A DNA stretch of 64,000 nucleotides from Rhodanobacter sp. FW104-R8 (GTDB lineage: Bacteria; Pseudomonadota; Gammaproteobacteria; Xanthomonadales; Rhodanobacteraceae): the NCBI RefSeq assembly GCF_001617365.1, contig NZ_LVJR01000014.1, positions 1 to 64,000 of the forward strand, in the 5' to 3' direction. The translations under genes and the position numbers were made by a program. Of the stretch, positions 62,616-64,000 are shown piece by piece; position 1 is the first letter of the stretch; every line of letters begins with the position of its first letter. The notes below the pieces were generated by a model. It was not told the origin of the DNA. It did not search any database and saw only the letters and a list, made by a program, of their open reading frames with translations.

Positions 62616-63647
62616 TCAGACCGTTTCGGTGACCTTGTTGAGATGCGGCGGCACGTCGGGGTTGAAGCCGCGGCGCAGCGACAAGGCGCTGGCGGCGCGG
62701 TAGAAGCTCTGGATGGTCAGCAGTGGCGTGCACAGTGCGGGCAGGCCGCCGGCCACCGGCAAGGTGCCGGCGCCCTGCAGCCCGGGCGCGGCCACGAATA
62801 CCTGCGCGCCGCGGCCGCGGAATTCGCGCGCCACCGCCAGCGTGCCGTCCAGGGTGTCGTCGTCCTGGGCGAAACACAGCACCGGGAAATCCGGGCCGAC
62901 CAGCGCCATCGGGCCGTGCTTCACCTCGGCCGCGCTGAACGCCTCGGCGTGCAGGCCGCAGGTTTCCTTGAACTTCAGCGCCGCCTCCAGCGCGATGCCG
63001 AGGCCGTAGCCGCGGCCGACCACGAACAGGTTGTGCGCAGCGGCCAGGCCGTCGACCAGCGCCGACCAGTCGGCGTCCCAACCGGCGCGCAACGCATCCG
63101 GCAACGCGCGCAGCGCGGCGCCCAGTTCCCCGTCGCCGCGCCAGCGGGCGCACAGGTGCAACACCGCGGCCAGTGCGGCGATGTAGCTCTTGGTCGCCGC
63201 CACGCTGCGCTCCGGCCCGGCGTGCAGCGGGATCACCGTGTCGGCCAGCGCCGCCAGCGGCGAATCCTCCACGTTCACCAGCGCCAGCACGCGCGCGCCG
63301 GCGACCTTCGCGGCCTGCGCATTGCGCAGCAGGTCGGGGCTCTTGCCCGACTGCGAGATCGCGATGAACAGCGCGCCCTGCCACTGCTGCTCGGCCGCGT
63401 ACACCGAGGTGACCGACGGCGAGGCCGACGCGGTGACGATGCCGAGCTGGGTCTCGAACACGTACTTCGCGTACGCCGCGGCGTGGTCCGAGCTGCCGCG
63501 CGCGCAGGTGACGATGAAGCGCGGCGGCTGCGCGCGCAGCTCGCGCGCCAGCGCACTCACCACCGCCTCGTTGGCGGCGAACTGGCGCGCGACCACCGTG
63601 GCCGATTCGTGCGCTTCCTGGTACATCAGGGTGTCGCGGGCGTCCAT
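62616..63647 (-). CDS. nagB-II: SIS-domain glucosamine-6-phosphate deaminase (NagB-II type)
   Basis: A 343-residue GlmS-like double-SIS protein lacking the glutaminase domain. It shows IVTCARGSSDHAAAYAKYVFE, LFIAISQSGKSPDLL, AATKSYIAALA, VVGRGYGLGIALEAALKFKE and EVKHGPMALV, the usual sugar-phosphate-binding landmarks, with the S-G-K/Q-S-x-D region. In Xanthomonas and Shewanella this type (NagB-II) replaces classical NagB to convert GlcN-6-P to Fru-6-P and ammonia. The ATG at 63647 is nine bases from the upstream GntR gene stop, so they are co-transcribed. Classical NagB features are absent. Confidence 0.88.
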   Translation of the reverse strand: MDARDTLMYQEAHESATVVARQFAANEAVVSALARELRAQPPRFIVTCARGSSDHAAAYAKYVFETQLGIVTASASPSVTSVYAAEQQWQGALFIAISQSGKSPDLLRNAQAAKVAGARVLALVNVEDSPLAALADTVIPLHAGPERSVAATKSYIAALAAVLHLCARWRGDGELGAALRALPDALRAGWDADWSALVDGLAAAHNLFVVGRGYGLGIALEAALKFKETCGLHAEAFSAAEVKHGPMALVGPDFPVLCFAQDDDTLDGTLAVAREFRGRGAQVFVAAPGLQGAGTLPVAGGLPALCTPLLTIQSFYRAASALSLRRGFNPDVPPHLNKVTETV

Positions 63648-63656
63648 CGGGATCCT

Positions 63657-64000
63657 TCAGTCGGTCTGCAGTTCGGCCACGAAATCGTAGATGTCGCCGC
63701 GGTACCAGGAACAGGTGAACTCGACCACGCGGCCGTCGTCGAGGAAGCTGCGCCGCTCGATGTTCAGCCCGGCGCTGCCCACCCCGACGTGGAGCAGCCG
63801 CGCCTGCTGCGCGTTCAGTGACACCGCGCGCAGCCGCTGCAGCGCACGGCGCGGGCGGGCATCGAGTTTTTCCAGCGCCTCGTACAGGGAGTCGCGCACC
63901 AGGTGCGGGTCGGGCAGCACGCTGGCCGGCACCACGCTGCGCTCGATCGCCAGCGGCTCGTCCTGGCCGTAGCGCACGCGGTGCAGCCGCACCACCAGCG
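63657..64000 (-). CDS. nagQ: GntR/UTRA-family regulator (NagQ-like), N-terminus off the right edge
   Basis: Only the C-terminal roughly 114 residues are visible. They match the UTRA ligand-binding domain of HutC/NagR-type GntR regulators: the VRYGQDEPLAIERSVVP strand pair, LVRDSLYEALEK, the GVGSAGLNIERRSF segment and the ending VEFTCSWYRGDIYDFVAELQ. The family's effectors are phosphorylated amino sugars. The winged-helix half lies outside the window. As first gene before nagB-II and nagA it is the likely local repressor, the role of NagQ in Xanthomonas; that name is inferred from context. Confidence 0.82.
   Translation of the reverse strand, partial: LVVRLHRVRYGQDEPLAIERSVVPASVLPDPHLVRDSLYEALEKLDARPRRALQRLRAVSLNAQQARLLHVGVGSAGLNIERRSFLDDGRVVEFTCSWYRGDIYDFVAELQTD

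Overview
The window is very GC-rich and has the gene content of a Xanthomonadales gammaproteobacterium, most likely Rhodanobacteraceae (Rhodanobacter/Dyella-like). The pointers are the large number of TonB-dependent receptors (four, including one Oar-like and one BtuB), a split Xanthomonas-style N-acetylglucosamine (GlcNAc) regulon, and intergenic palindromes of the 'GTAGGAGCG' type. The family assignment is inferred from protein families; no database search was run.

Left part (1-10.5 kb, all minus strand): a tightly packed array reading right to left. It has an OmpR-type regulator and sensor kinase, an outer-membrane factor, a DevC/MacB-like permease, an ATPase and a membrane-fusion lipoprotein. 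These are followed by an Est30-like esterase, two small ArnE/ArnF-like SMR proteins, a DegT-type aminotransferase and a truncated ArnT-like (GT39) glycosyltransferase. It looks like a sensor-controlled envelope lipid modification and export locus. Next come a decayed yfhM-pbpC remnant, a lysophospholipase-like hydrolase, a trypsin-like protease, a TonB receptor and a GH3 glucosidase.

Middle (19-34.5 kb): the giant helicase gene lhr, which carries two different palindromic repeat elements in frame inside its coding sequence. Then a GlcNAc/chitin-oligosaccharide block: nagX-like acyltransferase, GH20 hexosaminidase, TonB receptor, glucokinase-family kinase, FucP-family transporter and a LacI regulator. 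The divergent kinase/transporter region carries two near-identical LacI-type operators overlapping TTGACA boxes. The rest of the pathway (nagA, SIS-type deaminase, GntR regulator) lies at the right end of the window (61-64 kb).

34.5-53.5 kb holds housekeeping and accessory genes: S10 peptidase, DMT transporter, MBL hydrolase, XRE regulator, a MarR-EmrCAB multidrug operon with a nearly leaderless marR, pagL, an M16 protease pair (one active, one lacking its zinc site), a DUF2239 gene behind a striking palindromic promoter, an MFS exporter and an orphan MdtC-like RND pump.

53.7-61 kb: btuB under a cobalamin riboswitch, an AT-rich leader, an Oar-like TonB receptor broken by a frameshift, and a convergent TPR-sulfotransferase. 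No tRNA, rRNA, CRISPR, transposase or integrase was seen.
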